A DNA stretch of 64,000 bases from Desulfuromonas thiophila. GTDB lineage: Bacteria; Desulfobacterota; Desulfuromonadia; Desulfuromonadales; Desulfuromonadaceae. The DNA is taken from positions 18,134 through 82,133 of the forward strand of contig NZ_FNAQ01000011.1 of the NCBI RefSeq assembly GCF_900101955.1, written 5' to 3'. Of the stretch, positions 52,521-60,846 are shown piece after piece. Position 1 is the stretch's first letter. Every line of letters begins with the position of its first letter. Both the position numbers and the translations under genes were made by a program. The notes below the pieces were generated by a model, which saw only the letters and a program-made list of their open reading frames with translations, was not told the origin of the DNA and made no database searches.

Positions 52521-55500
52521 TTAATATTCATTTCTTTTTAGCACAACCAGCGTCACGTCGTCGCGAAAATGTCGTCGGCCCTGAAACAGTCGAACCTCGT
52601 CCATGATGCTGTTGATAATGTCACTGCTGTTTTTGTCCCATTGCTCGCGCAGGATGTTCTGTAACCGTTGCAGGCCGAACAGTTCCTGGGCGCTGTTTTC
52701 CGCTTCGATAATGCCATCGGTGTAGAGCAATAGCAGGTCGTCCGGTTCAGTGATGGTGTTGCATTGTTCAAAACCGATTTCCGACTCTATGCCCAGGATC
52801 AGACCCTCAGCGTCAAGCAATTCAAAACGGTCTTGGGTACGACGATAGAGCAGGGGCTGATTGTGGCCGGCATTGGCATAAACCAGCTGATGCTTGCCAC
52901 GTTCGCAGCGCAGGTAGAACATGGTGATGAACAATTCCGCCTGACTCAGATCATTGTAGAGAGCCTTGTTAAGCTGTTCCAGGGTTTGCTGCGGTGATAG
53001 CTGCTGCTGGGCCTGCGCCTGCATGAAGGTGCGTGCTGTTGCCATCAGCAGGGCTGCGCCGATATTATGACCGGACACATCGGCGATGACCACATCGAAA
53101 CTGTCAGGATGCATGAAAAAATCGTAGTAATCGCCGCCGATCTGTTTGGCGGGGACACAGATGCCGGCAATGTCCAGCCCAGGTATCTCGGGCATGGCCT
53201 TCGGCAGCAGCCCCAGCTGAATGGATTCGGCAATTTTAAGCTCCTTGTCCCGCTCGCTGGCCTCGATTAATCGATCGGTTTGACGGGCATTGCGCAAAGC
53301 GATACCGATCTGTGCGGCGAGGTTTTTGTACAGTTCGATGAATTCGTCGGTATAGATGCCCTTGGCAAATCGTGAATAGGAGGACAGTACGCCGACGGGC
53401 TGGCCTTCGATGGCAATGGGGGCGTGGGCGAAAGATTTGATACCCAGCTCACGGACAATGGCTATGGAGGCTGGCTTATCCACACAGTCCGAATCATTGG
53501 CCAGCACCACCCGGTTGGTGATAAAGGTGGTGCCGATGCAGGTTTCTTGATTGATTTCGCGATCGGCGTGGGACAAAAAGGCGCTATCGATGCCCTTGAA
53601 GCTGTGTACCCGCAGTAGCTGACTGTCCTCGTCAAGGATGCGGATGGCACAGAGATCAAAGCGGAACTGGCGGTAGAGCACCTCCAGTATGTTATCAAGA
53701 ATGGTCTCCAGTTTTTCGCCACTGCTGATCAGGTTGGCCACTTCGTACAGCACTCCCAGCTGTTCGCGGCTGGCGTCGCGGCTGAGGCTGACGGTGCCGA
53801 AGATATCGAACACATCCTCCATTTTGCTGCCGCGCGCTGACAGATAGTTGTCGACGATGATGCGGGCCGCTGGCGCTCCGACCGAGGCGGCCAGGGTACG
53901 TTCGGTAAAGAGTTTAAGACTGGGAATTTCGTATTCTGACAAGCTGCCGCGCTCGTCGATTTCACGATTGCCAATGTATTCAGCGATGGCCCGGTTGGCC
54001 TGTTTTTCACCAATGAATTTAGCCATCAGGTCGACAAATTCAATAACCGTAGGCGCCTTGCTGATGCGTTTGCGTTTGCTTGCCGGGTCGTCCCAGGTAG
54101 CGATCCGCACAAAGCGCATGGCCTGGGCCGCTTCTTCTGCGGTGGGGTTGGTAAGCATTGAAATGAGGAGGAAGCTGCCAAGGTTAAAGAAAAAGGTCCA
54201 GAACAGGGCGTGCGACCAGTTGTCAAGATTGTCCAGATAGAACAGGGCGGTCGGCCGCAGGGCGGCGATGCCGAATGGGCCGTCTTCCAGCAGGGATGGG
54301 GCCAACCAGCCGGCATCGACAAAGGTTGGGACAATGAGGGTATAGAGCCAGATGATAAAGCCCAGGACCAGCCCGACCATCGCACCGCGATGACTGGCTC
54401 GTTCCCAATACAGACCACCGAGCAGAGCCGGGGCAAACTGAGTGGCCGCCATAAAGGAAATCAGACCGATATTGACCAGAGCTTCTGATTCGCCCAAAGT
54501 GCGGTAGTAGAAGTAGCCGAGGAAGATCACCGAGGCGATGGCGATACGTTTGAGCAGTAACAGGGTGCCGGAGATGTCAGTGGTGCGCAGGTTGAAACGC
54601 AGCAGTACCGGCATGATCAGGTTGTTCAGGATCATGGTGGCGGAGGCCACTGATTCAAGCATGACCATGCCAGCTGCCGCCGACAAGCCGCCGATGAACA
54701 CCAGGGCGGCCAAGGTCAGTTGATGCTGCCCCAGTGGCAGGGTCAGCACATAGTAATCGGCAAAGGAGGTATCACCCTGGAAGACCAGCAGCCCCCCCAG
54801 TGCTATCGGCAGAACGAACAGGTTGAGCAGAAACATGTAGGCTGGAAATGCCCACATGGCTTTACGGACATGGCCGATATCGGAGTTTTCGATGACCATG
54901 ACATGAAACTGACGCGGCAGAAACATGATGGCCATCATCGACATCAGGGTCATGGAGAACCAGCGTCCGGCGGGTGAGGGACCATCGTTGAGCAACAACA
55001 GGGAGGACTTCTCTGGATAGGTGGCCAAGAATCGTGTGAAGATATCGCTGAAGCCGTCGAACAGGCCATAACAGACAAAGATGCCCACGGCCAGAAAGGC
55101 CAGCAGTTTAACTACGGATTCAAAGGCGACGGCTGCTACCAGTCCCTCGTGCCGTTCGGTACTGTCGAGCCGCATGGCCCCGAAAAAGATGCAGAACAGC
55201 GCCAACAGCAGGGCAACCACGAAAGCGGTGTCCGGGCCGGGAGCGGCAGCCGTGCCGACTTGGTGCATATCGACACCGCGGGTCAGCAGGTCGAAGCTGT
55301 AGGCGACCGCTTTGAGTTGGAGCGCAATGTAGGGTACGATGCCCAAAACCGCGAAGACAGTGACGATCGCACCGAGAGACGACGATTTGCCGTAGCGGCT
55401 GGCAATGAAGTCAGCAATGCTGACGATGTTGTGTTCCTTGCTGATCTGGAGAATCTTGCGCAGCAAAAACCACCAGGTGAAGCAGATCAGAGTCGGGCCG

Positions 55501-55718
55501 GTATAGATGGTGATGAAATCAATACCGCTGGTTGCAGCGCGGCCGACGCTGCCGTAGTAGGTCCAAGAGGTACAGTAAACAGCCAGCGACAGGGAATAGA
55601 CATGGGCGTTGGAAATGAGGCTGCGGCCCTGGGCTCGCCGTTCGATGGCAAAATAGGCCACGCCGAACAGCAGCAGAAAGTAGATCAGGGTGATCAGGCT
55701 GATGATCTGCAGGCTCAT
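52521..55718 (-). CDS. SLC5-like transporter - STAC - GAF - SpoIIE/PP2C phosphatase fusion
   Basis: Protein of 1065 residues. Residues about 1-520 form 12-13 membrane helices resembling the sodium:solute symporter domain of CbrA (VYSLSLAVYCTSWTYYGSVG, FLPRQFHVMVIEN). A STAC-like linker follows near 590-640 (LKLFTERTLAASVGAPAARI), then a GAF domain (about 660-815). The C-terminal PP2C/SpoIIE phosphatase (about 835-1065) keeps its metal-site motifs GGDYYDFF, IADVSGHNIGAALLMA, LYTDGII and RDDVTLVVL. It is inferred to couple solute sensing or transport to dephosphorylation of the STAS protein encoded next. No strong ribosome site is seen at the ATG. Confidence 0.88.
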   Translation of the reverse strand: MSLQIISLITLIYFLLLFGVAYFAIERRAQGRSLISNAHVYSLSLAVYCTSWTYYGSVGRAATSGIDFITIYTGPTLICFTWWFLLRKILQISKEHNIVSIADFIASRYGKSSSLGAIVTVFAVLGIVPYIALQLKAVAYSFDLLTRGVDMHQVGTAAAPGPDTAFVVALLLALFCIFFGAMRLDSTERHEGLVAAVAFESVVKLLAFLAVGIFVCYGLFDGFSDIFTRFLATYPEKSSLLLLNDGPSPAGRWFSMTLMSMMAIMFLPRQFHVMVIENSDIGHVRKAMWAFPAYMFLLNLFVLPIALGGLLVFQGDTSFADYYVLTLPLGQHQLTLAALVFIGGLSAAAGMVMLESVASATMILNNLIMPVLLRFNLRTTDISGTLLLLKRIAIASVIFLGYFYYRTLGESEALVNIGLISFMAATQFAPALLGGLYWERASHRGAMVGLVLGFIIWLYTLIVPTFVDAGWLAPSLLEDGPFGIAALRPTALFYLDNLDNWSHALFWTFFFNLGSFLLISMLTNPTAEEAAQAMRFVRIATWDDPASKRKRISKAPTVIEFVDLMAKFIGEKQANRAIAEYIGNREIDERGSLSEYEIPSLKLFTERTLAASVGAPAARIIVDNYLSARGSKMEDVFDIFGTVSLSRDASREQLGVLYEVANLISSGEKLETILDNILEVLYRQFRFDLCAIRILDEDSQLLRVHSFKGIDSAFLSHADREINQETCIGTTFITNRVVLANDSDCVDKPASIAIVRELGIKSFAHAPIAIEGQPVGVLSSYSRFAKGIYTDEFIELYKNLAAQIGIALRNARQTDRLIEASERDKELKIAESIQLGLLPKAMPEIPGLDIAGICVPAKQIGGDYYDFFMHPDSFDVVIADVSGHNIGAALLMATARTFMQAQAQQQLSPQQTLEQLNKALYNDLSQAELFITMFYLRCERGKHQLVYANAGHNQPLLYRRTQDRFELLDAEGLILGIESEIGFEQCNTITEPDDLLLLYTDGIIEAENSAQELFGLQRLQNILREQWDKNSSDIINSIMDEVRLFQGRRHFRDDVTLVVLKRNEY

Positions 55719-55749
55719 GACTTGTCCATGTCTTCAGTGAAAACGGTTT

Positions 55750-55977
55750 TCAGCGGCCGGAGCTGCCGACCGAGGCGTCAAGTCGTTTGGAAAACAGATA
55801 GATGACAGCGATGGAGGCTGGCCAGCCCAGCAGAAAATAGACCACCAGCAGCGGAATGCCGAAAAGGGTGTCGATCCGGTTGAAAATCTGCAGAAACGGG
55901 AAGTTGAGCAGGATCAGGCCCAGAAGGAAGAAGGCCAGCCATAGCTGGCGTTTCTGGGCGGAATTGAGTTCCGTCAT
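55750..55977 (-). CDS. small two-helix membrane protein upstream of the symporter fusion
   Basis: Protein of 75 residues with two hydrophobic helices (about 12-31 and 40-62) and a basic C-terminal end (YLFSKRLD). It resembles the small proteins often encoded just before sodium:solute symporters and before CbrA-type kinases (CbrX), and may be a subunit or stabiliser of the 1065-residue protein. AGGAGG precedes the ATG at 55977. It is first in the operon. Confidence 0.75.
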   Translation of the reverse strand: MTELNSAQKRQLWLAFFLLGLILLNFPFLQIFNRIDTLFGIPLLVVYFLLGWPASIAVIYLFSKRLDASVGSSGR

Positions 55978-56019
55978 CGCTGACCTCCTAGGCAAGGATG
56001 AAACCTATTGATGATGCCC

Positions 56020-56048
56020 AGTATAGTGCATCCGGCTCAGGCTGTCGA
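56020..56048 (-). promoter_or_regulatory. promoter of the transporter-phosphatase operon
   Basis: On the minus strand TCGACA (56043-56048) and TATACT (56020-56025) are 17 bp apart, giving a leader of about 35 nt to the small membrane protein gene. The rest of 56049-56291 is AT-rich near 56080-56140 and shows nothing else convincing. Confidence 0.6.
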
Positions 56049-56291
56049 CCGAAGCGCGGGGGAAAGAGTTCCGATTTGATAATTAGCAAATAAAAATGTC
56101 TATATCGCTTGAAAAGTTCGCCACCATGTTATAATTGACTGTCTAGGTGGTCATTGTAGTGTGTTGGCCTCTTGCTGTGCGCGCCGCAAGATGATCTGCT
56201 GTGCGTTGCAACCTGATGCGAGGCTGTCTGAAGGCAGGGCAGGTTTTGCCGGGAAGGCTCTGAGAGAAGGGAACGGTTCTGTGGCGACTGC

Positions 56292-56624
56292 TCAGTTGTC
56301 TTCTGGCAGGTAGGCGGCCCGCAGTGATTGTTGATGGCAGGCGGTATGTTTTTCGATTTCCTGTCGGATAAGCCGGTTGAGGTGCTCGTTGGCGCAGTCG
56401 CCCCATAGGTGGTCATAGGGCAGGCCGAGGAATTGGGCGATGGCTTGCCGGGTTTCAGGCCGACAGCGCTGTTGCTTGATGGTTTTCTGGATGGCGTGAT
56501 AACCCAGTCCGGTGGCGTTGGCGATCTGGCTGACGCTGAGATCGCGCAACGACAGCAGTTTTTGCAGCGGTGTTTTCTGATTGTTGCCGTGCGACATGCG
56601 ATCTTCCCCGGTGATTGTCGACAT
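56292..56624 (-). CDS. small HTH regulator (Cro/Ner-like)
   Basis: Protein of 110 residues. A helix-turn-helix is visible at about 30-60 (LSVSQIANATGLGYHAIQKT, then RPETRQAIAQFLGLP), similar to Cro/Ner-type phage and transposon regulators. GGAG precedes the ATG at 56624; an in-frame ATG at 56597 is possible. It is divergent from a CI-like regulator, an arrangement like a phage lysis-lysogeny switch, but no other phage genes are present. Confidence 0.7.
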   Translation of the reverse strand: MSTITGEDRMSHGNNQKTPLQKLLSLRDLSVSQIANATGLGYHAIQKTIKQQRCRPETRQAIAQFLGLPYDHLWGDCANEHLNRLIRQEIEKHTACHQQSLRAAYLPEDN

Positions 56625-56746
56625 GGGTTCTCCGCTGGCAGCAGGCCCTTATATGAGGGACTGGCGCGTTCCGTTGTCTGTGGTGAAGCAAAAAACGTAA
56701 AGCAGAGTTGTTGCTCTTCACGACTCCATAAATGATTGTTTTTTAC

Positions 56747-56774
56747 ATCATAAGAAGTTAGTGAAACATGTCAA
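56747..56774 (-). promoter_or_regulatory. strong promoter for the Cro/Ner-like gene
   Basis: On the minus strand TTGACA (56769-56774) and TATGAT (56747-56752) are 16 bp apart, close to perfect consensus. The leader to the ATG is about 115 nt. The 56625-56890 region between the divergent regulators is the likely operator region; no long symmetric operator could be defined by eye. Confidence 0.6.
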
Positions 56775-56890
56775 GCTTTTTGCCGGGTGGGTGCTGCATT
56801 AACGTGTTTGCAGTCTGCGTCGGTTTGTCATTCTGTCGATAAGCATAACCTGAAACGCTGGCCGGTCAATCCGCTGTAGAGGAAGGATCT

Positions 56891-57487
56891 ATGAGTATTG
56901 GTAAACGTTTACGTTATTTGCGAGGTTCTGTCCGCCTGCCGGATTATGCCGAACGCTACGGCGTCAGCAAAAGTACCCTGAGTCGTTATGAAAAAGGTCA
57001 AAATCTGCCTGATGCCGAGTTCATTGCTGCCGTCTGCGATGCGCATAACATTTGTCCGGGCTGGTTGATTGCCGACAAATGCTGGAAGAATAAGGCCCCT
57101 TTGCAACTGGACGAGTCGGCAGGTGCGGTTGCCGCTGCGGACGATTTCGCCTTGCTGGGGTTTTTGCGGCAGTATCTTCTGGGTCTCAACACGGATCTTA
57201 ATGCGTTGCTGGTAACGCGGGTGCAGGGTGACGCCATGGCACCGACCTTGCCAGCGGGGAGTCTTGCCGTGATTCGGCGGCAGGAATGTCAGCGCGGCGA
57301 TGATGGTCTCTACGCCATTGCCTCTGCGGAAAAGCTGGGTATTCGCCGCTTGCAGTGGCTTGTCGATGGGACGTTGCGGGTCAAAACCGATAATCCCGGC
57401 TATGAAGACCAGAGCTTGACGGCCGCCCAGGCCGGGCAGCTTGAACTGGTCGGCCGGGTTATCTGGACCGGACAGACGCAGTTCTGA
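56891..57487 (+). CDS. CI/LexA-like S24 repressor lacking the cleavage dyad
   Basis: Protein of 198 residues. An N-terminal XRE helix-turn-helix (about 15-45, YGVSKSTLSRYEKG) is joined to an S24-like C-terminal domain (about 105-195). The usual GDSM reads GDAM (Ala115, codon 57233-57235) and the catalytic Lys in the VKRL position is Arg152 (GIRRLQW). Both self-cleavage residues are thus replaced, so RecA-stimulated autolysis is not expected. GGAAGGA precedes the ATG. Regulation of the divergent gene and of itself is inferred. Confidence 0.8.
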   Translation: MSIGKRLRYLRGSVRLPDYAERYGVSKSTLSRYEKGQNLPDAEFIAAVCDAHNICPGWLIADKCWKNKAPLQLDESAGAVAAADDFALLGFLRQYLLGLNTDLNALLVTRVQGDAMAPTLPAGSLAVIRRQECQRGDDGLYAIASAEKLGIRRLQWLVDGTLRVKTDNPGYEDQSLTAAQAGQLELVGRVIWTGQTQF

Positions 57488-57542
57488 TGCCTAACCTGTG
57501 GTCCCTTCCCAGCGGGATCGGCTGCGTGTCTGAATTAACGAA

Positions 57543-57580
57543 AAACCGGGCCGGCTTCATCGATGAAGCCGGCCCGGTTT
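57543..57580. terminator. bidirectional terminator between the repressor and ilvC
   Basis: A perfect 38-bp palindrome centred on ATCGAT with GC-rich arms and A/T-rich outer ends. It can end transcription from both convergent genes. Confidence 0.85.
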
Positions 57581-57613
57581 GTTTCATTTCTGGCCGGAGG
57601 CCGGAACAAACGA

Positions 57614-59086
57614 TCAGACGATGGCTTTCATGCCATGCATGGCGGCGCGCAATTCCTGCCCGATGTGTTCGATGTAATGGCCGCGGATATCAGCATTGAT
57701 GTCCACCAAGGTACGGTTGTCCACCTGAAAGTCTTCCAATTGCAACCCTTTGCCAATAACGTCGGTGTGAATCTCGGCCATAAAGTCTTGCAGCAGGGGA
57801 ACGCAGGCGTGAGAGAACAGATAGCAGCCGTACTCAGCCGTATCGGAAATTACCCGGTTCATTTCATAAAGCTTCTTGCGGGCAATGGTGTTGGCGATCA
57901 GCGGAGTTTCGTGCAGGGATTCGTAATAGGCTGATTCCGGCTCAATGCCGACCTCCACCATGCTTTCAAACGCCAGTTCCACGCCGGCTTTGACCATGGC
58001 GACCATCAGGATGCCCTTATCGAAATAGTCTTGCTCGCTGATCTCGCCACGAGCTTCCGTCTGCTCAAAAGCCGTGTTGGCTGTCTGCTCGCGCCAGGTC
58101 AGCAGATCCCGGTCGTCATTGGCCCAGTCTTGCATCATGGTGGCAGAGAATGTGCCGGTAATGATGTCATCCATGTGCTTGCGGAACAGTGGCCGCATGA
58201 TGTCCTTGAGCTCTTCCGCCAGATCATAGGCCTTTAGCTTGGCCGGATTGGATAACCGATCCATCATGTTGGTGATGCCGCCATGTTTAAGGGCTTCGGT
58301 AATGACCTCCCAGCCGTATTGTACCAGTTTGGCTGCCCAACTGGCGTCAATACCCTCTGCGACCATCTTGTCGAAGCACAGCAGTGATCCGGTCTGCAAC
58401 ATGCCGCACAGAATGGTCTGCTCGCCCATGAGATCGGATTTCACCTCTGCGACAAAGGACGATTCCAGTACCCCGGCACGATCACCTCCCTGGGCACTGC
58501 ACAGGGCTTTGGCGATATCCAGACCATCGCCGTTGGGATCGTTCTCCTTATGGACTGCGATCAGGGTCGGCACGCCGAAACCACGCAGGTATTCGGCACG
58601 AACCTCGGAACCGGGGCATTTGGGTGCCACCATGATGACGGTCAGGTCCTGGCGAATACGGGTGCCTTCCTCGACGATATTGAAACCGTGAGCATAGCTG
58701 AAGGTAGCGCCCTGTTTCATCAGGGGTACCACGGTGCGTACCACGTCACTATGCTGCTTATCCGGTGCCAGGTTCATTACGATATCAGCGGTGGGGAGCA
58801 GTTCTTCATAGCTACCGACCTTGAAACCGTTTTCCGTGGCATTGATGTACGACTGACGTTTTTCAGTGATGGCTTCTTTGCGCAGGGTGTAGGACACGTC
58901 CAGACCGCTGTCGCGCATGTTGAGGCCCTGATTCAGCCCTTGGGCTCCGCAGCCAACGATAACGATTTTCTTGCCGCGAGCATAGTCGCACCCGCTGGCG
59001 AATTCGCTGGCATCCATAAAACGACAAGTGCCGAGTTCTTCGAGCTTCTCACGAAACGACAGGCTGTTGAAATAATTCTGGGACAT
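57614..59086 (-). CDS. ilvC: ketol-acid reductoisomerase, class II
   Basis: Protein of 490 residues, the long E. coli-type form with a duplicated C-terminal knotted domain; class I enzymes have about 330-340. [23 protein letters not shown] binds NADPH, and the C-terminal half carries the duplicated all-helical domain. It converts acetolactate to dihydroxyisovalerate in Val/Ile/Leu synthesis. AAGGAG precedes the ATG. It stands alone here, without ilvB/ilvN. Confidence 0.95.
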   Translation of the reverse strand: MSQNYFNSLSFREKLEELGTCRFMDASEFASGCDYARGKKIVIVGCGAQGLNQGLNMRDSGLDVSYTLRKEAITEKRQSYINATENGFKVGSYEELLPTADIVMNLAPDKQHSDVVRTVVPLMKQGATFSYAHGFNIVEEGTRIRQDLTVIMVAPKCPGSEVRAEYLRGFGVPTLIAVHKENDPNGDGLDIAKALCSAQGGDRAGVLESSFVAEVKSDLMGEQTILCGMLQTGSLLCFDKMVAEGIDASWAAKLVQYGWEVITEALKHGGITNMMDRLSNPAKLKAYDLAEELKDIMRPLFRKHMDDIITGTFSATMMQDWANDDRDLLTWREQTANTAFEQTEARGEISEQDYFDKGILMVAMVKAGVELAFESMVEVGIEPESAYYESLHETPLIANTIARKKLYEMNRVISDTAEYGCYLFSHACVPLLQDFMAEIHTDVIGKGLQLEDFQVDNRTLVDINADIRGHYIEHIGQELRAAMHGMKAIV

Positions 59087-59149
59087 GCTTTTGATTCTCC
59101 TTGGCGTGAAACAACTGATAGAACACTGGTTGGTGGGTTGGTGTCGGGC

Positions 59150-59178
59150 AGACTAGCTGGTTTGCAACCCGACGTAAA
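59150..59178 (-). promoter_or_regulatory. candidate ilvC promoter
   Basis: On the minus strand TTTACG (59173-59178) and TAGTCT (59150-59155) are 17 bp apart, right after the tRNA-Leu terminator. Leader about 55 nt. No leader-peptide attenuator was seen. Confidence 0.4.
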
Positions 59179-59180
59179 TA

Positions 59181-59211
59181 AAAAACCCGATACCAGCCGG
59201 CATCGGGTTTT
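59181..59211 (-). terminator. terminator after tRNA-Leu
   Basis: Arms 59182-59191 and 59202-59211 pair over 10 bp; on the minus strand the hairpin is followed by a T-rich run. It ends the gap-pgk-tpiA-secG-tRNA-Leu direction. Confidence 0.75.
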
Positions 59212-59220
59212 ATCGTCAGT

Positions 59221-59307
59221 TGGTGCCGAAGGCGAGACTCGAACTCGCACGACCAATTGGTCACCACCCCCTCAAGATGGCGTGTCTACCAGTTCCACCA
59301 CTTCGGC
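59221..59307 (-). tRNA. tRNA-Leu (anticodon GAG)
   Basis: 87 nt including an encoded CCA. The acceptor stem GCCGAAG/CTTCGGC, the D arm TGGTGGAACTGGTAGACA, the anticodon stem CCATC/GGTGG with loop TTGAGGG (anticodon GAG), a long class II variable arm and GTTCGAGTC T loop are all seen. It lies 75 bp after secG, the same linkage as E. coli secG-leuU, which is also a GAG tRNA. Confidence 0.95.
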
Positions 59308-59382
59308 TTGAACAGGTCGTAGTTATACTGGAGGCTAGCGCAGACTGTCAAGCATGAATTTGGCCTGTCCGCGTTTTCTCTT

Positions 59383-59748
59383 TTATTTAAAAGTTCCTGT
59401 TGATTCAGATGGTTGGGTTGAATCAGCCGGGATTTCAGGCAGGTTCTCGGCATTCTCCGCAGTGGGTTCTGCCAAGGGGGCGACCGTCAGGGTCTCAGGC
59501 ATCAGGCTGCCGGCACCTGGTCGTCCGTACAGATAAGCCAATGCCAGGCTGGTCAGCATGAAGATGACAGCCGTGCTCGTTGTCAGTTTGCTCAGAAACG
59601 TCTTGCCGCCACTGGCACCAAACATGGTCTGGCTGGCACCACCACCGAAAGAGGCTCCGGCTTCAGCGCCTTTGCCGGCCTGCAGCAGAACGATGATAAT
59701 CAGGGCGACGGAAACGGCAACGTGCAGAATCAGTAGTGCAGTAATCAT
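59383..59748 (-). CDS. secG: preprotein translocase subunit SecG
   Basis: Protein of 121 residues. Two membrane helices (about 1-22 and 54-74) flank the conserved QAGKGAEAGASFGGGASQTMFG loop, typical of SecG. The C-terminal tail is acidic and Pro/Thr/Glu rich. SecG aids SecYE-dependent export. The ATG at 59748 matches the family; the frame is open 44 codons upstream. It is 290 bp from tpiA with its own candidate promoter. Confidence 0.93.
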   Translation of the reverse strand: MITALLILHVAVSVALIIIVLLQAGKGAEAGASFGGGASQTMFGASGGKTFLSKLTTSTAVIFMLTSLALAYLYGRPGAGSLMPETLTVAPLAEPTAENAENLPEIPADSTQPSESTGTFK

Positions 59749-59836
59749 GGTGAAAGGCTTACTCCAAACCTGCTGTTGAAAAAAGGCGATGACTGGCGGT
59801 TGTAAAGATAACCGACAGCCACGGCAACCGACGATG

Positions 59837-59868
59837 GCCGCTGGCATTATGCCGTAAATGCCAGCGGC
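59837..59868 (-). promoter_or_regulatory. strong hairpin in the secG leader
   Basis: Two complementary 12-base arms (59837-59848 and 59857-59868) enclose an 8-base loop with no T-run. A possible promoter (TTGGCA about 18 bp before an extended TGC-TAGGGT) lies immediately upstream near 59870-59901, so the hairpin would sit at the very 5' end of the secG message. Confidence 0.4.
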
Positions 59869-60038
59869 GCACCCTAGCATAAGCGGCCTAGCCTTGCCAA
59901 CCCTTTTACAGGCGGCGCTAAAACGTCCATAACGGGCCTTCCCCGGGCGGCAAGGTGCAGAGTTCTTTGTCGTATGTTACATCGTCCCGTGCCGCTAGTA
60001 CGTCATTTTGGGGCAGAACTGCCTTTGTTGCTTGACGG

Positions 60039-60815
60039 TTATTGTCCGGCCAGTCGGAGTGGTCGCGGATAGTGGGCGATAGCCACAAAACTGGCGCTGT
60101 CCAGACTGGCACCACCGACCAAGGCGCCGTCGATGTCAGGCTCGGCCATCAGGCTGCTGATGTTGTCCGGTTTGACGCTGCCGCCGTAGAGAATGCGGGT
60201 TGATTCCGACACCTCTGACGAAAATTGTCCCTGCAGCAGGCCGCGGATAAAGGCATGAACCTCGGCGGCCTGATCGGCACTGGCGGTTCGCCCGGTGCCA
60301 ATGGCCCAGACCGGTTCATAGGCTATGACGACTTCGGCCATCTGCGCGCTGGTGATCTCAGCTAGGCCCAGCCGCATTTGGGTGGCGATGACATCGAAGA
60401 GTTCACCGTCTTCGCGCTGGGCGAGGTTTTCGCCTACACAGAGGATTACCTTTAGGCCAGCTGCCAGAGCAGCCTGCACCTTGGCATTAATGAAGGTATC
60501 AGTTTCGCCCAGCAACTGACGCCGCTCGGAATGGCCCAGAATCACATAGTGGCAGCCGGCGTCCTGCAGCAGCGTCGGCGACAACTCGCCGGTGAAGGCT
60601 CCCTCCGTTGCCGGATAGCAGTTCTGACCGGCCAGCTGAAGCGGACTGTCGCGACAAATCTCGGCCACTGCTGCCAGGGCAGTGAATGGCGGAGCGATGA
60701 CCAGTTCACAGCGTTGTTCGTCCTGCAGTTTGTCTTTCAGGGTGCGAGCCAGTTCCTGCGCCTCGGCGAGCGTTTTGTGCAGCTTCCAGTTGCCGGCAAT
60801 CAGGGGTTTACGCAT
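60039..60815 (-). CDS. tpiA: triosephosphate isomerase
   Basis: Protein of 258 residues. AGNWKLHK (substrate Asn/Lys), GHSERRQL (catalytic His) and AYEPVWAIGTG (catalytic Glu), then YGGSVKPDN and GALVGGASL are all present. It interconverts DHAP and GAP. It lies 31 bp after pgk in a gap-pgk-tpiA operon. Confidence 0.96.
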   Translation of the reverse strand: MRKPLIAGNWKLHKTLAEAQELARTLKDKLQDEQRCELVIAPPFTALAAVAEICRDSPLQLAGQNCYPATEGAFTGELSPTLLQDAGCHYVILGHSERRQLLGETDTFINAKVQAALAAGLKVILCVGENLAQREDGELFDVIATQMRLGLAEITSAQMAEVVIAYEPVWAIGTGRTASADQAAEVHAFIRGLLQGQFSSEVSESTRILYGGSVKPDNISSLMAEPDIDGALVGGASLDSASFVAIAHYPRPLRLAGQ

Positions 60816-60846
60816 TGAGTTTCTCCTGTGCGCGGGGCCTGTCGGC

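Noticed and set aside
56109..56135. TTGAAA and TATAAT on the plus strand as a promoter for an RNA upstream of the Cro/Ner-like gene
   Set aside because: The spacer is only 15 bp, no gene or terminator follows and it would run antisense to the regulator gene. It lies in an AT-rich stretch where such matches are expected by chance.
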